A DNA stretch of 64,000 nt from Caballeronia sp. NK8 (GTDB lineage: Bacteria > Pseudomonadota > Gammaproteobacteria > Burkholderiales > Burkholderiaceae): NCBI RefSeq assembly GCF_018408855.1, contig NZ_AP024325.1:558001-622000 (forward strand). The letters are read 5' to 3'. Position 1 is the first letter of the stretch. Each line of letters starts with the position of its first letter. The notes under the pieces are model-generated. The model was not told the DNA's origin. It searched no databases and saw only the letters and a program-made list of their open reading frames with translations. This document shows, piece after piece, positions 16,608 through 25,616 of the stretch. A program made the translations under genes and the position numbers.

Positions 16608-16775
16608 AGGCGCCCTTCAGGTCGATTCGATCGATGCTCATGAAGGGATTTGCGTCGGAATACTCATGGTCTGCGCCGCCCTTCGCTGGATTGAAAAGCA
16701 CGGATGATTCGTTTGCGACGTGGCGCGAACCATCGATACTCGATCGTTCGACACACTTCACCGCATGCTTCGTTC

Positions 16776-18230
16776 ATGAGCCAATCGTCCCCTCTGCAAG
16801 ACCAGCACGCGAGCGACACCCTGCGTCTCATCGGTCCCGATCCGGAGGACTGGGTCGTCCGACGGGCGGGCATCGATCACAATGTGCTGATCGTCGGCGG
16901 CGGGCAGACGGGCGCGGCCTTTGCGTTCGCGCTGCGGCGCGCGGGCATCGGCCGCGTCAGTGTGATCGACGCCGCGCCCGATGAGACGCGCGCGGGCGCG
17001 TGGACCAACTACGCGCGGATGAACCGCCTGCGCACGCCGAAGACGCTTGCGGGACCAGAGGCGGGCTTGCCCGGGCTGAGCTTTCAGGCATGGCACGAAG
17101 CGCGTTATGGCGCGGCGGCCTATGCGAACATCGAACGCATCGGGCGCACTCAATGGGCTGAGTACATTGCGTGGTATCGGCAGTTTCTCGGCGTCACGAT
17201 TCGCTATGGCACGACGCTCACGCTCATCGAGCCGGCGGGCTCGCATTTCCGTCTGCATCTGACGGTCCGCACGGAGCGGGGCGTCGAGACACGTGTGGAG
17301 ACCGCGCGCAAGATCATTCTCGGCAATGGCGTCGCGGGCAACGGCAGACCGAATATCGTGCCGCCGCTCACGGCGTTGCCGCCGAGCCATCTCGCGCATA
17401 CCTCGGATGCGATCGACTTTGCCGCGCTCGCGGGCAAGTCCGTCGCGGTGATCGGTGGCGCGGCTTCGGCTTTCGATGCGGCGGCGAGCGCGCTCGAAGC
17501 CGGCGCGCGCGACGTGCATCTGTTCGTGCGCCCCGCCGGGCTACCTGCGGTGCCCGTGAGCCGCGCGCGTGCGTATCCGGGCGCCTACGACAACTTTCCC
17601 GCGCTACCCGACGCGGTTCGCTGGCGCCAGGCGCTGCGCTTCAGACGCGCCGGCTCGACCGCGCCTGCCGACGCGGTCGAGCGCGTGGCGCGCTTCGCCA
17701 ATTTTCATCTGCATCTGGGCGCGCCGTGGCATGAAGCGAGCGTCGCGAATGGCCGCGTCCACGCCTGCGCCGCCGATGGCGACTTCGCATTCGACTTCGT
17801 GATCGCGGGCACCGGCTATGCGATCGATCTGCACGCGCGGCCCGAGCTTGCGCGCATCGCCGATCGCGTGCTGCTCTGGCGCGACCGATATCAGCCCGCC
17901 CCGGACGAGCGCGACGACGCGCTGGGCGCGCATCCCTATCTCGGCGACGCGCTTGAATATGTGGAGAAGCGGTCAGGCACGGCGCCGTTCCTCAGGAACA
18001 TCCATGTGTTCAACCCGGCGGGCTTCGTGAGTCGCGGCGTGCCGGTGGGCGACGTGCCGTGCATGAAGCGGGATATCCCGGCCGTCATTCGGCGCATCAG
18101 CCAGGATCTCTTTCTCGAAGACCTCGACGCGCACGAGGCGCGCATGAGCGCCGACGTGCCAGCGGATTTCGATACGGCGCTCTATGAGCCGCGCGTCTAT
18201 CGCGAGCGGGATGTCGAATCGGCGGATTGA
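16776..18230 (+). CDS. FAD/NAD(P)-binding flavoprotein, monooxygenase-like
   Basis: The 484-residue protein has a dinucleotide-binding motif (VLIVGGGQTGAAFAFALRRAG, about residues 37-57), which binds FAD. A second GxGxxS-type motif (VAVIGGAASAFDAAASAL) lies in the middle, where flavin monooxygenases and lysine/ornithine N-hydroxylases bind NADPH. A late ATG-like motif (FVIAGTGYAIDLH) also fits that group. It may hydroxylate a heteroatom (S or N). ATG at 16776 was chosen because the earlier frame is not protein-like. It is divergent from the transporter-oxygenase operon and may belong to the same regulon. The exact subfamily is uncertain. Confidence 0.75.
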   Translation: MSQSSPLQDQHASDTLRLIGPDPEDWVVRRAGIDHNVLIVGGGQTGAAFAFALRRAGIGRVSVIDAAPDETRAGAWTNYARMNRLRTPKTLAGPEAGLPGLSFQAWHEARYGAAAYANIERIGRTQWAEYIAWYRQFLGVTIRYGTTLTLIEPAGSHFRLHLTVRTERGVETRVETARKIILGNGVAGNGRPNIVPPLTALPPSHLAHTSDAIDFAALAGKSVAVIGGAASAFDAAASALEAGARDVHLFVRPAGLPAVPVSRARAYPGAYDNFPALPDAVRWRQALRFRRAGSTAPADAVERVARFANFHLHLGAPWHEASVANGRVHACAADGDFAFDFVIAGTGYAIDLHARPELARIADRVLLWRDRYQPAPDERDDALGAHPYLGDALEYVEKRSGTAPFLRNIHVFNPAGFVSRGVPVGDVPCMKRDIPAVIRRISQDLFLEDLDAHEARMSADVPADFDTALYEPRVYRERDVESAD

Positions 18231-18336
18231 GTGCGTCAGGGCGAACTATCATAGCTAGCCGGTTTGAGAAGCGGACAGCATCAGGCCGCGCGGCTCAAGC
18301 TCTTTCATCAACTGCAAGCCTTCTTGCCAGGAACCC

Positions 18337-18933
18337 ATGACACACAGACCCGCACCGACCGATATCGATATCCATCCGCTGATCGCCGGGCGATGGAGCC
18401 CGCGCGCCTATGCGGAGCAGCCCGTCGCCCACGCGGACGTGCTTGCTTTGCTGGAGGCCGCGCGCTGGGCGCCATCGGCGTACAACGTGCAGCCGTGGCG
18501 CTTTCTCGTGTTCGAAAAGGGCGAGGACGCGGCAGCGTTCGAGCGCGCGTTCGCGACGCTCGTGCCGTTCAACCAGTCATGGAACAGGCACGCGCAGGTG
18601 CTGATCGTGGTGATCGCCGATACGCTCAACGCGAAGGGCGAAGCGAATCCGACCGCCAGCTACGACGCCGGTGCGGCCGGGCTGGCGCTGTTGCTGGAGG
18701 CGCACGCCCGCAACCTCGCCGCGCATTCGATGAGCGGCTTCGACACGAAGGCCTTGCGTGAGACCTTCGGCATCGCCGAGCGCTACGTGCCGCTCGCCGT
18801 GATCTCCGTGGCGCATCATGGCGACGCGCGCGCCTTGTCCGAGGCGTTGGCCGAACGCGAGCAGGCGCCGCGCAAACGCTTGCCGATCGGCGAGATCGCG
18901 CAATTCGGCGCGTGGAAGAGCGCTCAGTCCTGA
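18337..18933 (+). CDS. Nitroreductase-family protein
   Basis: The 198-residue protein begins with the FMN-binding signature of the family: HPLIAGRWSPRAYAEQPV followed by LLEAARWAPSAYNVQPWRF. The C-terminal region has the usual GFDTKALRETFGI segment. Members bind FMN as homodimers and use NAD(P)H to reduce nitro groups, quinones, enones or flavins. A role as flavin reductase for the nearby FMNH2-dependent oxygenases is possible but speculative. ATG at 18337 follows CCAGGAACCC. The palindrome GATATCGATATC lies 24 bases into the coding region and encodes DID. Confidence 0.85.
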   Translation: MTHRPAPTDIDIHPLIAGRWSPRAYAEQPVAHADVLALLEAARWAPSAYNVQPWRFLVFEKGEDAAAFERAFATLVPFNQSWNRHAQVLIVVIADTLNAKGEANPTASYDAGAAGLALLLEAHARNLAAHSMSGFDTKALRETFGIAERYVPLAVISVAHHGDARALSEALAEREQAPRKRLPIGEIAQFGAWKSAQS

Positions 18934-19024
18934 TCCGGCTAGGCCGATCAAACGGCGCGACTGACTGAACAAAAACTCTGCAATACAAGGCGATATTCTT
19001 CCGTACGCCTGGCAATGCCGGAGT

Positions 19025-19318
19025 ATGGAAATTGCTGATCCCAAGAAACAGTCGAAGGACACCGATCCGGTAAAGATCCGGGTGCACGGCAATCTGCTCG
19101 CAATGGAGGGCGCCGCTGACGCTGCCACTCGCGTAGCTGACAAAATTGCCAGTTACGCGTCAACCAAACGCCGAGATAAGCCGTTAGCCAGATCAGGTCA
19201 TCCGCTTGCTGAGACAAACACGCCAATCGACCTTGCAATGAAGCGTCGATTGGCCATACAGAACGCTGTCGGTCGTCGACTTTCATTGCGCCTGCAAGCA
19301 GCGCGTCGTTACCGATAA
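19025..19318 (+). CDS. Possible small hypothetical protein (97 aa)
   Basis: This ORF lies in an otherwise empty 502-bp stretch between the nitroreductase gene and the glycosyltransferase gene. It encodes a basic, soluble 97-residue protein with an Arg-rich C-terminus (RRLSLRLQAARRYR). Codon use is less G/C-rich at third positions than in neighbouring genes, which would fit either a recently acquired gene or non-coding DNA. The CGGAG before the ATG is only 2-3 bases away, a poor ribosome-binding site. A GCCTC/GAGGC hairpin without a T-run follows at 19319-19332. I recognise no family. Confidence 0.3.
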   Translation: MEIADPKKQSKDTDPVKIRVHGNLLAMEGAADAATRVADKIASYASTKRRDKPLARSGHPLAETNTPIDLAMKRRLAIQNAVGRRLSLRLQAARRYR

Positions 19319-19436
19319 GCCTCATTCGAGGCCTCACTCTCTCCCTTGCTATTTCTTTACGAACAACCAAGGGCAGAAAGGTATTCGAATTATTACGAGA
19401 TATTACCGGCGCATCGCCGCCGGGGTTGTGGAGACC

Positions 19437-20528
19437 ATGCACTTGAAGATCTTACATAGCGAGTCATCGACTGGATGGGGTGGTCAGGAGATCCGCACGT
19501 TGAAGGAGATGGTGGCGCTGCGTGAAAGCGGTCATACCGTCGAGCTGATTTGCCCCCGCGAGGCGCGTCTCGGTGAGCGTTGTGCCGAGCTCGGTTTCGC
19601 CGTGCATCACGCGCGCATGCGTAGCGGCGGGGACATGCAATCGATGCTGCGCATCAAGTCGCTATTACGTCACCGCGCATTCGACGTGCTCAATACGCAC
19701 AGTGGTCACGATAGTCTTGTCGCAGGCACGGCGGCGCGGCTCGCGCGCACGCCGCTCATCGTGCGTACGCGGCATCTCGCGTTGCCGATTTCGTCGCTTG
19801 CGACGTATTCATGGATTCCGCATCGCGTGATCGCGGTGAGTCATTACGTGCGCCGCTACCTGATCTCGGCAGGGGTTGCGGAGAAGCGCGTGCAGACGAT
19901 CCATGACGGCATCGTCAATCCGCAACCGGTCGCGCATTCGACCTTGCGCGCGGAACTCGGTCTCGGGCAGGACGCTTTCGTCGCATGCATGGTCGCAATC
20001 ATGCGCGATAAGAAGGGCCATGAAGATCTGATCGCGGCAGTGCGCCCGTTGCTCGATACGCACGCGAATCTGCATGTCGTGATGGCGGGCGACGGTCCAA
20101 GTTTCGATCGCATAAAAAGCATCGTCGTGAACCTTGGACTCACGCATCGCATTCACTTGCTCGGCTTTCGCACCGACGTGCCGAACATCTTTCGCGGCTC
20201 CGATCTCTTCGTGCTGCCCACGCATCAGGAAGCACTCGGTCAGGCGTTCATCGAGGCGATGGCCGCGGGCTTGCCTGTCATCGGCACGCACGTCGATGGC
20301 GTGCCCGAACTCATCGAAGACAACGTCAACGGGCTGCTCGTGCCGCCGCACGATCCCGTCGCATTGCGCGGCGCGATCGCGCGCATGATCGGCGATCCGG
20401 CACTGCGGCAGCGACTTCAACGCGAAAGTCTGCGCATCACCGAGCGCGGCTTCACCGTCGGCGACATGGCGCACGAAACAGCGCTCTTTTATGGACGCGC
20501 ATTGCATGAGCGAGGCCATCGCCGATGA
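19437..20528 (+). CDS. Glycosyltransferase family 4 (GT-B fold)
   Basis: The 363-residue protein has the GT-B layout. The N-terminal acceptor domain starts MHLKILHSESSTGWGGQEIR with the glycine-rich nucleotide-sugar loop. The C-terminal donor domain carries GFRTDVPNIFRGSDLFVLPT and the EALGQAFIEAMAAGLPVIGT motif with the conserved glutamates of GT4 enzymes. It should transfer a sugar from a nucleotide donor during LPS, capsule or exopolysaccharide assembly on the cytoplasmic face. ATG at 19437 is preceded by GGAG. Its stop overlaps the deacetylase start (ATGA), so the two act together. Confidence 0.9.
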   Translation: MHLKILHSESSTGWGGQEIRTLKEMVALRESGHTVELICPREARLGERCAELGFAVHHARMRSGGDMQSMLRIKSLLRHRAFDVLNTHSGHDSLVAGTAARLARTPLIVRTRHLALPISSLATYSWIPHRVIAVSHYVRRYLISAGVAEKRVQTIHDGIVNPQPVAHSTLRAELGLGQDAFVACMVAIMRDKKGHEDLIAAVRPLLDTHANLHVVMAGDGPSFDRIKSIVVNLGLTHRIHLLGFRTDVPNIFRGSDLFVLPTHQEALGQAFIEAMAAGLPVIGTHVDGVPELIEDNVNGLLVPPHDPVALRGAIARMIGDPALRQRLQRESLRITERGFTVGDMAHETALFYGRALHERGHRR

Positions 20529-21379
20529 GCCGCAATCAGGCGCGCGCCATTCCCGTGCTGATGTATCACCACGTCAGCACATCGCCCGGCATGATCACCG
20601 TGACGCCGGGCAATTTCGCCGCGCAGATGGCGTATCTCGCGGGCGCAGGCTATCGGACGATCGGCTCGACTGAGCTTGCTGCTTTTCTGAGCGGTGAAGA
20701 CATGCCGGCGAAATCCATCGTCATCACTTTCGACGATGGCTATCTCGACAACTGGGTACACGCGCATCCCGTACTGCAGCGTCATGGATTGACGGCGATG
20801 TGCTTCCTCGTGAGCAGTTGGCCCGGCGAAGGCGGCGTGCGCCCGAATGTATCGAATGCGAACTCCGCGCTTCCGGCTTTGCTCGATCATCACGCGGGCG
20901 AACGTGCAATCGAGAACGGTCGTGTCGATGATGTCATTCTGCGCTGGTCCGAAATCGAAGCGATGCGCGAAGCCGGCACATTCGAGTTTCATAGCCACAC
21001 GCATACGCATGTGCGCTGGGATCAGGTCACAGGTTCGCGGGGTGAAAAGCGTGAGCGTCTGCATGCGGACCTGAGCGCGGCACGCGCGGCATTGCGCACG
21101 CGTCTGGGCGACGTGTCCGATCATCTGTGCTGGCCGCAAGGCTATTACGACGACGATTATCGCGAAGTCGCGTTGAACGCGGGATTCAGGCACTTCCATA
21201 CGTGCCATTCGGGGACCAACGTGGGCGTGAATCCGCTGGATCGCAACGGGTCGGCGGATGGCGAGCGCACCATCAAGCGACTGGAAGTGCGCGATCGTCC
21301 GGCTTCGTGGCTGGCGTCGCGCTTATGGGTGCATACGCGGCCCGCCATCAGCCGCGCCTATCTGACGATCAAGCGCTGA
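20525..21379 (+). CDS. Polysaccharide deacetylase (NodB-homology) family protein
   Basis: The 284-residue protein has the NodB-type catalytic features: VLMYHHVS near the N-terminus, TFDDGY at residues 68-73 (catalytic base and metal-binding Asp), and the metal-binding HSHTHTH at 156-162. A late WPQGYYDDDY motif completes the active site. Such metal-dependent enzymes remove N- or O-acetyl groups from saccharides. There is no signal peptide, so it probably acts in the cytoplasm on a lipid-linked glycan. It is coupled by ATGA to the preceding GT4 gene and converges with the hydrolase gene, with 1 bp between stops. Confidence 0.9.
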   Translation: MSRNQARAIPVLMYHHVSTSPGMITVTPGNFAAQMAYLAGAGYRTIGSTELAAFLSGEDMPAKSIVITFDDGYLDNWVHAHPVLQRHGLTAMCFLVSSWPGEGGVRPNVSNANSALPALLDHHAGERAIENGRVDDVILRWSEIEAMREAGTFEFHSHTHTHVRWDQVTGSRGEKRERLHADLSAARAALRTRLGDVSDHLCWPQGYYDDDYREVALNAGFRHFHTCHSGTNVGVNPLDRNGSADGERTIKRLEVRDRPASWLASRLWVHTRPAISRAYLTIKR

Positions 21380-21380
21380 T

Positions 21381-22229
21381 TCAGACGCGATGCGCTTGCA
21401 CGAAAGCGCTGATCGCATCGTTCACCGCATCGGCTGCATCGCGATGCGGTGAATGCCGGCATTGCTCGAGCTTGACGAGCTGTGTGTGATCCACGGCTGC
21501 CTCGATGCTGTCGAGTTGCAGCATCGAGGCGTATTCGTCGTCATAACCTTGAATGGCGAGCAATGGCCGCCTGATCGACGCTATCTCTTCCGTGATATCC
21601 CAATGCAGGAACGCGGGATTCAACCACGCGTCATTCCATCCGTAAAAGGCCGAATCCACGTCGTCGTGATAGGCCCGCAGCTTCTCTCTGAACGATGTCG
21701 TTTCATATGTGTTGCGGGCTTTTTCGATGCCTTCGACCGTCATCGGTTCCACGAACAGATGCGGCGCCATGATGGCGAGACCCGCGAGCGCGTCAGGGAA
21801 GGCACTTGCATAAAGCAGCGCGATCGTGCCGCCATCGCTATGCCCGATGAGCCACATGCGTGCGCGTTCTTCCGCGTTGATTTCCAACGCATCGAGCAAC
21901 GCGGGCAGCACGTCATGCGCCTGCACATGCAGAAACTCGACGGGCCATTTCTCTTCAGGCCGGCGCGGCGTCGAGCGTCCGTATCCGGGCCTCGAATAAA
22001 CGAGGCCTCGGCAATTCAGGCGATCGCATAGCATTTGCGGCCAGCCTTTCCATAGCGCGATCGAACCCAGCCCTTCATGCAGGAACAACGCAATGGGCGC
22101 ATCGGCGCGGTCCGCATTCAACCATCGATATTCGATGCGCAAGGGATATGCGCCGATCTTCAATTCGACGAAACGCGTCATGTCGACGCTTGTTACTGGA
22201 TCGTGCATGGAGATGAAAGTGCCGAGCAT
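21381..22229 (-). CDS. Alpha/beta-fold hydrolase
   Basis: The 282-residue protein has the alpha/beta hydrolase core: oxyanion-region FLHEGLGSIALWKGWP, the nucleophile elbow GHSDGG, and a C-terminal histidine in CRHSPH likely to complete the triad. It is cytoplasmic, with no leader. The start is uncertain: ATGs at 22229, 22208 and 22181 all lack a good Shine-Dalgarno. It could be an esterase or C-C bond hydrolase; the substrate is not predictable. It is divergent from the carbonic anhydrase gene. Confidence 0.85.
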   Translation of the reverse strand: MLGTFISMHDPVTSVDMTRFVELKIGAYPLRIEYRWLNADRADAPIALFLHEGLGSIALWKGWPQMLCDRLNCRGLVYSRPGYGRSTPRRPEEKWPVEFLHVQAHDVLPALLDALEINAEERARMWLIGHSDGGTIALLYASAFPDALAGLAIMAPHLFVEPMTVEGIEKARNTYETTSFREKLRAYHDDVDSAFYGWNDAWLNPAFLHWDITEEIASIRRPLLAIQGYDDEYASMLQLDSIEAAVDHTQLVKLEQCRHSPHRDAADAVNDAISAFVQAHRV

Positions 22230-22296
22230 GAGAGGGATAGAGATTAACAGACGGTCTGCGTCATTTTCTCGTCAGAAAAAAAACGCGGCAATCACA

Positions 22297-22323
22297 TGCA
22301 TGTTTCAACATTGTGCATGTTTC
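22297..22323. promoter_or_regulatory. Two direct repeats TGCATGTTTC in the hydrolase/carbonic anhydrase divergent region
   Basis: TGCATGTTTC occurs at 22297-22306 and again at 22314-22323, a 17-bp period. The 248-bp intergenic region is noticeably more AT-rich than its surroundings and should hold the promoters of both divergent genes. The repeats may be a regulator-binding site; no -35/-10 pair was assigned confidently. Confidence 0.3.
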
Positions 22324-22477
22324 CAAAAAGGTGCTGAATTTCGCTCTACGTTCATATTCGATTGTTCTGATTTTTTAGCTGGACGTCACTGAACTTTCTA
22401 TGCGAAAGTGATTCGTAAGAAACTCGCTCCACTGCAATGCAGATGCGGCCCCTTTACGATCCTTTGGAGAGCAATGC

Positions 22478-23125
22478 ATGAATCGACCGAAACGGATGTT
22501 ATTGGAAAACCTTGCCTGGGCACGCGAGACTGCCCACGCCGATGAACAGTTTTTTCCGCGACTGGCGCAAGGCCAAAGCCCGAAAGTGCTGTGGATCGGC
22601 TGCGCGGATAGCCGCGTGCCGGCTGAAACCGTAACGAACGCCAATCCCGGCGATCTCTTCGTTCATCGCAACATTGCGAACCTGTTCTCACCGTCCGATG
22701 ACAACACGATGAGCGTGCTCGAATACGGGGTGCGCGTGCTGAAAGTCGATCACGTGATCATTTGCGGGCATTACGGATGCGGCGGTGTGCGCGCCTCGCT
22801 GCTGCCGCAATCGAGCGACTTGCCGCACGTGAATCGACGTATCGCGCCGTTGTGCGCCTTAGGCGAGCGGCATCGCGATGAACTCGATGCACACACCGAA
22901 CTCGATGCGCGAGCGAATCGCCTCGCCGAATTGAACGTGCTGGAGCAAGTGCGTCTCTTGCAACAACACTCTGTCGTGCGCGATCGCGAAGTGCCGCCCC
23001 TCGTTCACGGCTGGATCTTCGGGCTTCACGACGGCCTGATCAATGTGCTCGCCTGCGGCTACGAGGCAGAGGGCATCACGCAAGACGACAAGCGCATGCA
23101 GGTCGCATCGCTTCAGGCCGCTTAG
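22478..23125 (+). CDS. Beta-class carbonic anhydrase
   Basis: The 215-residue protein has the beta-carbonic anhydrase zinc site: C42, D44 and R46 in CADSR, and H98 plus C101 in CGHYGCGG. It interconverts CO2 and bicarbonate in the cytoplasm. The later PLVHGWIFGLHDGLINVL segment is also typical, and the length fits the family. ATG at 22478 follows TTGGAGAGCA, a good ribosome-binding site. The next gene, 82 bp away in the same direction, is a SulP-family anion transporter, so the pair probably handles bicarbonate uptake and balance. Confidence 0.95.
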   Translation: MNRPKRMLLENLAWARETAHADEQFFPRLAQGQSPKVLWIGCADSRVPAETVTNANPGDLFVHRNIANLFSPSDDNTMSVLEYGVRVLKVDHVIICGHYGCGGVRASLLPQSSDLPHVNRRIAPLCALGERHRDELDAHTELDARANRLAELNVLEQVRLLQQHSVVRDREVPPLVHGWIFGLHDGLINVLACGYEAEGITQDDKRMQVASLQAA

Positions 23126-23207
23126 ACCGGCCGCATTCCCATCGATCGTTTCTCGATGCGATATCGCTTTTGCGATCTTCGCAGGCCCACACTCGTTCGA
23201 AAAAATC

Positions 23208-24785
23208 ATGAGCTCAATTAACCGATTAGCCACTTTTCCGCGTGACCTTTTCGCGGGCACGGTCGTGTTTCTCGTCGCAATGCCGCTGTGTCTCGGCATT
23301 GCCAATGCATCCGGCGTCGAGCCGTTCGCCGGGCTTTTGTCCGGCATCATCGGCGGTCTTGTCGTCGCGTTGCTGAGCGGCTCGCAATTGAGCGTGAGCG
23401 GTCCGGCCGCGGGTCTCATCGTGATCGTCGTCGATGGCATCGCGGGCCTCGGCAGCTTTTCCGCGTTCCTGCTCGCCGTGCTGTTGTCGGGCGCGATCCA
23501 GTTCGGCTTCGGCGTGCTGAAGGCGGGGCGCTTCGCGGCGTATGTGCCTTCGTCCGTCATTAAAGGCATGCTCGCCGCCATCGGCCTCTTGCTCGTCATC
23601 AAGCAGATTCCGCTCGCTGCGGGTTTTGCCAACGAGGGCGCGCCGGTCGCGAGCGGTCCCGGCATGTTCGACACGCCGTTCGGTCCGATATCGATGGCCG
23701 CGTGCATGGTCGCCGTGATTTCGCTCGCGATGCTGGCAGCCTGGGAAACGCGTGTAATGCGCCGCTTCGCTCTCGTGCGCGCCGTGCCCGCGCCGCTCGC
23801 GGTGGTTGCGTTCGGCATCGGCATCACGTTGCTGCTCGATTTCCTCGCGCCGGGGTTTGCTCCGCCGGCGCAACATCGCGTTGCGTTGCCGTCGATTGAA
23901 ACGTTTGCGGCGCTGACGAATGCCCTCGCATTGCCGAACTTCTCGCAGTTCGTGAACCCCGATGTATGGCGGCTTGCCTTCACGCTCGCCATCGTCGCGA
24001 GTCTCGAAACGCTGCTGAGCCTCGAAGCCGTCGAGCAACTCGATCCGAAGAAGCGCGCGGCGCATCCGGATCGCGAACTCAAGGCGCAAGGCATCGGCAA
24101 CATGATGGCGGGTGCGATCGGCGGGCTGCCGATCACATCGGTGATCGTGCGCAGCTCGGCGAACGTGAATGCGGGCGCGCAGAGCCGCTGGTCGTCGGTC
24201 GTGCATGGCGTGCTGCTGCTCGCGAGCGTCTTCGCGCTGACGAGCGTGATCAACCTGATTCCGCTCGCCTGTCTTGCTGCGATCCTGATCTTCACGGGCC
24301 TCAAGCTCGCCAAGCCTTCGTTGTTCGCGGCAGTGGCGAAGCAGGGCATGGAGCGCTTTGCGCCCTTCGTCGCGACGATCGCAGGCGTGTTGCTGACGGA
24401 CCTGCTGATGGGCATTCTGCTCGGCATCGCGTGCAGTCTGCTGCTTGCGATCAGCGCGAACGTCAAACGCTCGATCACGATCGCGCAACACGATGATCAC
24501 TACCTGCTGTCGTTCCGCAAGGACGTATCGTTTCTCGGCAAGGTGACGCTCAAGCATCATCTGCGCACGATTCCCGATGGCGCGACCGTGATCGTCGATG
24601 CATCGCGGGCGGACTACATGGACCCGGACGTGCGCGAGGAAATCGACAGCTTCGTGGCGGCGGCGCCTGAGCGCGGCATGCATGTCGAATGCAGAAGTCT
24701 GCCGCGCGTCCGGGCAAGAACGGGCGTGGCCGCCGTGCGCGGGAGATGGCTCCGTGTGAGCAGACGGGAAATGTCTTCCGAATAA
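23208..24785 (+). CDS. SulP-family inorganic anion transporter (putative bicarbonate transporter)
   Basis: The 525-residue protein has 10 or more membrane spans and SulP motifs, including VAMPLCLGIANASGVEPFAGLLSG, the SVSGPAAG loop and NMMAGAIGGLPITSVIVRSSAN. A short STAS-like cytoplasmic domain near the end contains ATVIVDASRADYMD. SulP proteins carry sulfate, bicarbonate or dicarboxylates; members linked to carbonic anhydrases are usually assigned to bicarbonate. ATG at 23208 was preferred over an upstream non-ATG start. It follows the carbonic anhydrase gene and ends 6 bp before the convergent anti-sigma gene. Confidence 0.9.
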   Translation: MSSINRLATFPRDLFAGTVVFLVAMPLCLGIANASGVEPFAGLLSGIIGGLVVALLSGSQLSVSGPAAGLIVIVVDGIAGLGSFSAFLLAVLLSGAIQFGFGVLKAGRFAAYVPSSVIKGMLAAIGLLLVIKQIPLAAGFANEGAPVASGPGMFDTPFGPISMAACMVAVISLAMLAAWETRVMRRFALVRAVPAPLAVVAFGIGITLLLDFLAPGFAPPAQHRVALPSIETFAALTNALALPNFSQFVNPDVWRLAFTLAIVASLETLLSLEAVEQLDPKKRAAHPDRELKAQGIGNMMAGAIGGLPITSVIVRSSANVNAGAQSRWSSVVHGVLLLASVFALTSVINLIPLACLAAILIFTGLKLAKPSLFAAVAKQGMERFAPFVATIAGVLLTDLLMGILLGIACSLLLAISANVKRSITIAQHDDHYLLSFRKDVSFLGKVTLKHHLRTIPDGATVIVDASRADYMDPDVREEIDSFVAAAPERGMHVECRSLPRVRARTGVAAVRGRWLRVSRREMSSE

Positions 24786-24791
24786 GCGCGT

Positions 24792-25616
24792 TCAACCCGG
24801 CGTCGATGGCGTCAGTTGCGCGTAGACATCGTGCGCGAGTTCGAGCATCACCTTGCGGTCGATGCCGCCCGATACCGCGTAACCGAAATCGCCATCGATC
24901 CAGTAGAACACGTTCACCGGCCCGTCCCGATACAGCTTGAACGCGGTCGTATTCGTGCTCGTCTTGCGATGCGAGATGCAAAGCGTCACGCGCTCGCCTT
25001 TGGCATCGCGATACATGAACTGCGCAGTCGGGCCGTTTTCGCCGGGAAGAAGACGGCCCCCCATGAGTTCGAAGCCGCTTTTCGTGAGCAGCGGCGGATG
25101 TACATCGGTGCCGAGTCTGTTCGACAGATACTGCACGAAGTCCTGGTCGCGATCCTTGCCGATATCATCGGGACGATCGACCGCGGGCATGTACACGACA
25201 TGCGCAAGCGCGGCCTGACGCGCCATGCCTTCCATGCTTTCGGCACTCACGCCATGTGTATTCGATGCAATCATTCCTGGTAGCGACACCGCATCCCGCC
25301 CCATGCCGACGCCAACGCCAATGCCGATGCCCAACGCGAGCGACGCCGCCATGCCCGCGATATGCGGCCAGTTCGCCGCGCTGAACCAGCGCCGTTTCTT
25401 CAGCGTGCGCAGGCGTGCGGGCATGGGTTCGTTGAGCACGCGGTCGTAGCGCTCATGGAACATGTTGTTGAGCGAGAAGTAGTCGCTGACGCGCGCGGCC
25501 AGCGCGGGGTTGAGTTCGATGGCGCGCTCGACCTGTTCGCGGCGCTCGGGCGAAAGCGCGCCGTCGACGTAAGCGTGAAGATCGTCTTCGCTGATCGGAG
25601 TCTTTGGCTCGTTCAT
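24792..25616 (-). CDS. Anti-sigma factor (transmembrane)
   Basis: The 274-residue protein starts with a zinc-finger-like anti-sigma domain in the ISEDDLHAYVDGALSPERREQVE style, but without the HxxxCxxC zinc ligands. One membrane span follows near residues 84-106 (GMAASLALGIGIGVGVGMG), then a periplasmic domain. It should hold the ECF sigma factor at the membrane until a signal triggers release. Its start overlaps the sigma stop as ATGA, the standard arrangement for a cognate pair. The signal sensed by the periplasmic domain is unknown. Confidence 0.88.
   Translation of the reverse strand: MNEPKTPISEDDLHAYVDGALSPERREQVERAIELNPALAARVSDYFSLNNMFHERYDRVLNEPMPARLRTLKKRRWFSAANWPHIAGMAASLALGIGIGVGVGMGRDAVSLPGMIASNTHGVSAESMEGMARQAALAHVVYMPAVDRPDDIGKDRDQDFVQYLSNRLGTDVHPPLLTKSGFELMGGRLLPGENGPTAQFMYRDAKGERVTLCISHRKTSTNTTAFKLYRDGPVNVFYWIDGDFGYAVSGGIDRKVMLELAHDVYAQLTPSTPG

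Noticed and set aside
22859..24478. A 539-codon open frame on the minus strand
   Set aside because: It is antisense to the carbonic anhydrase and SulP genes and has biased composition without a domain.
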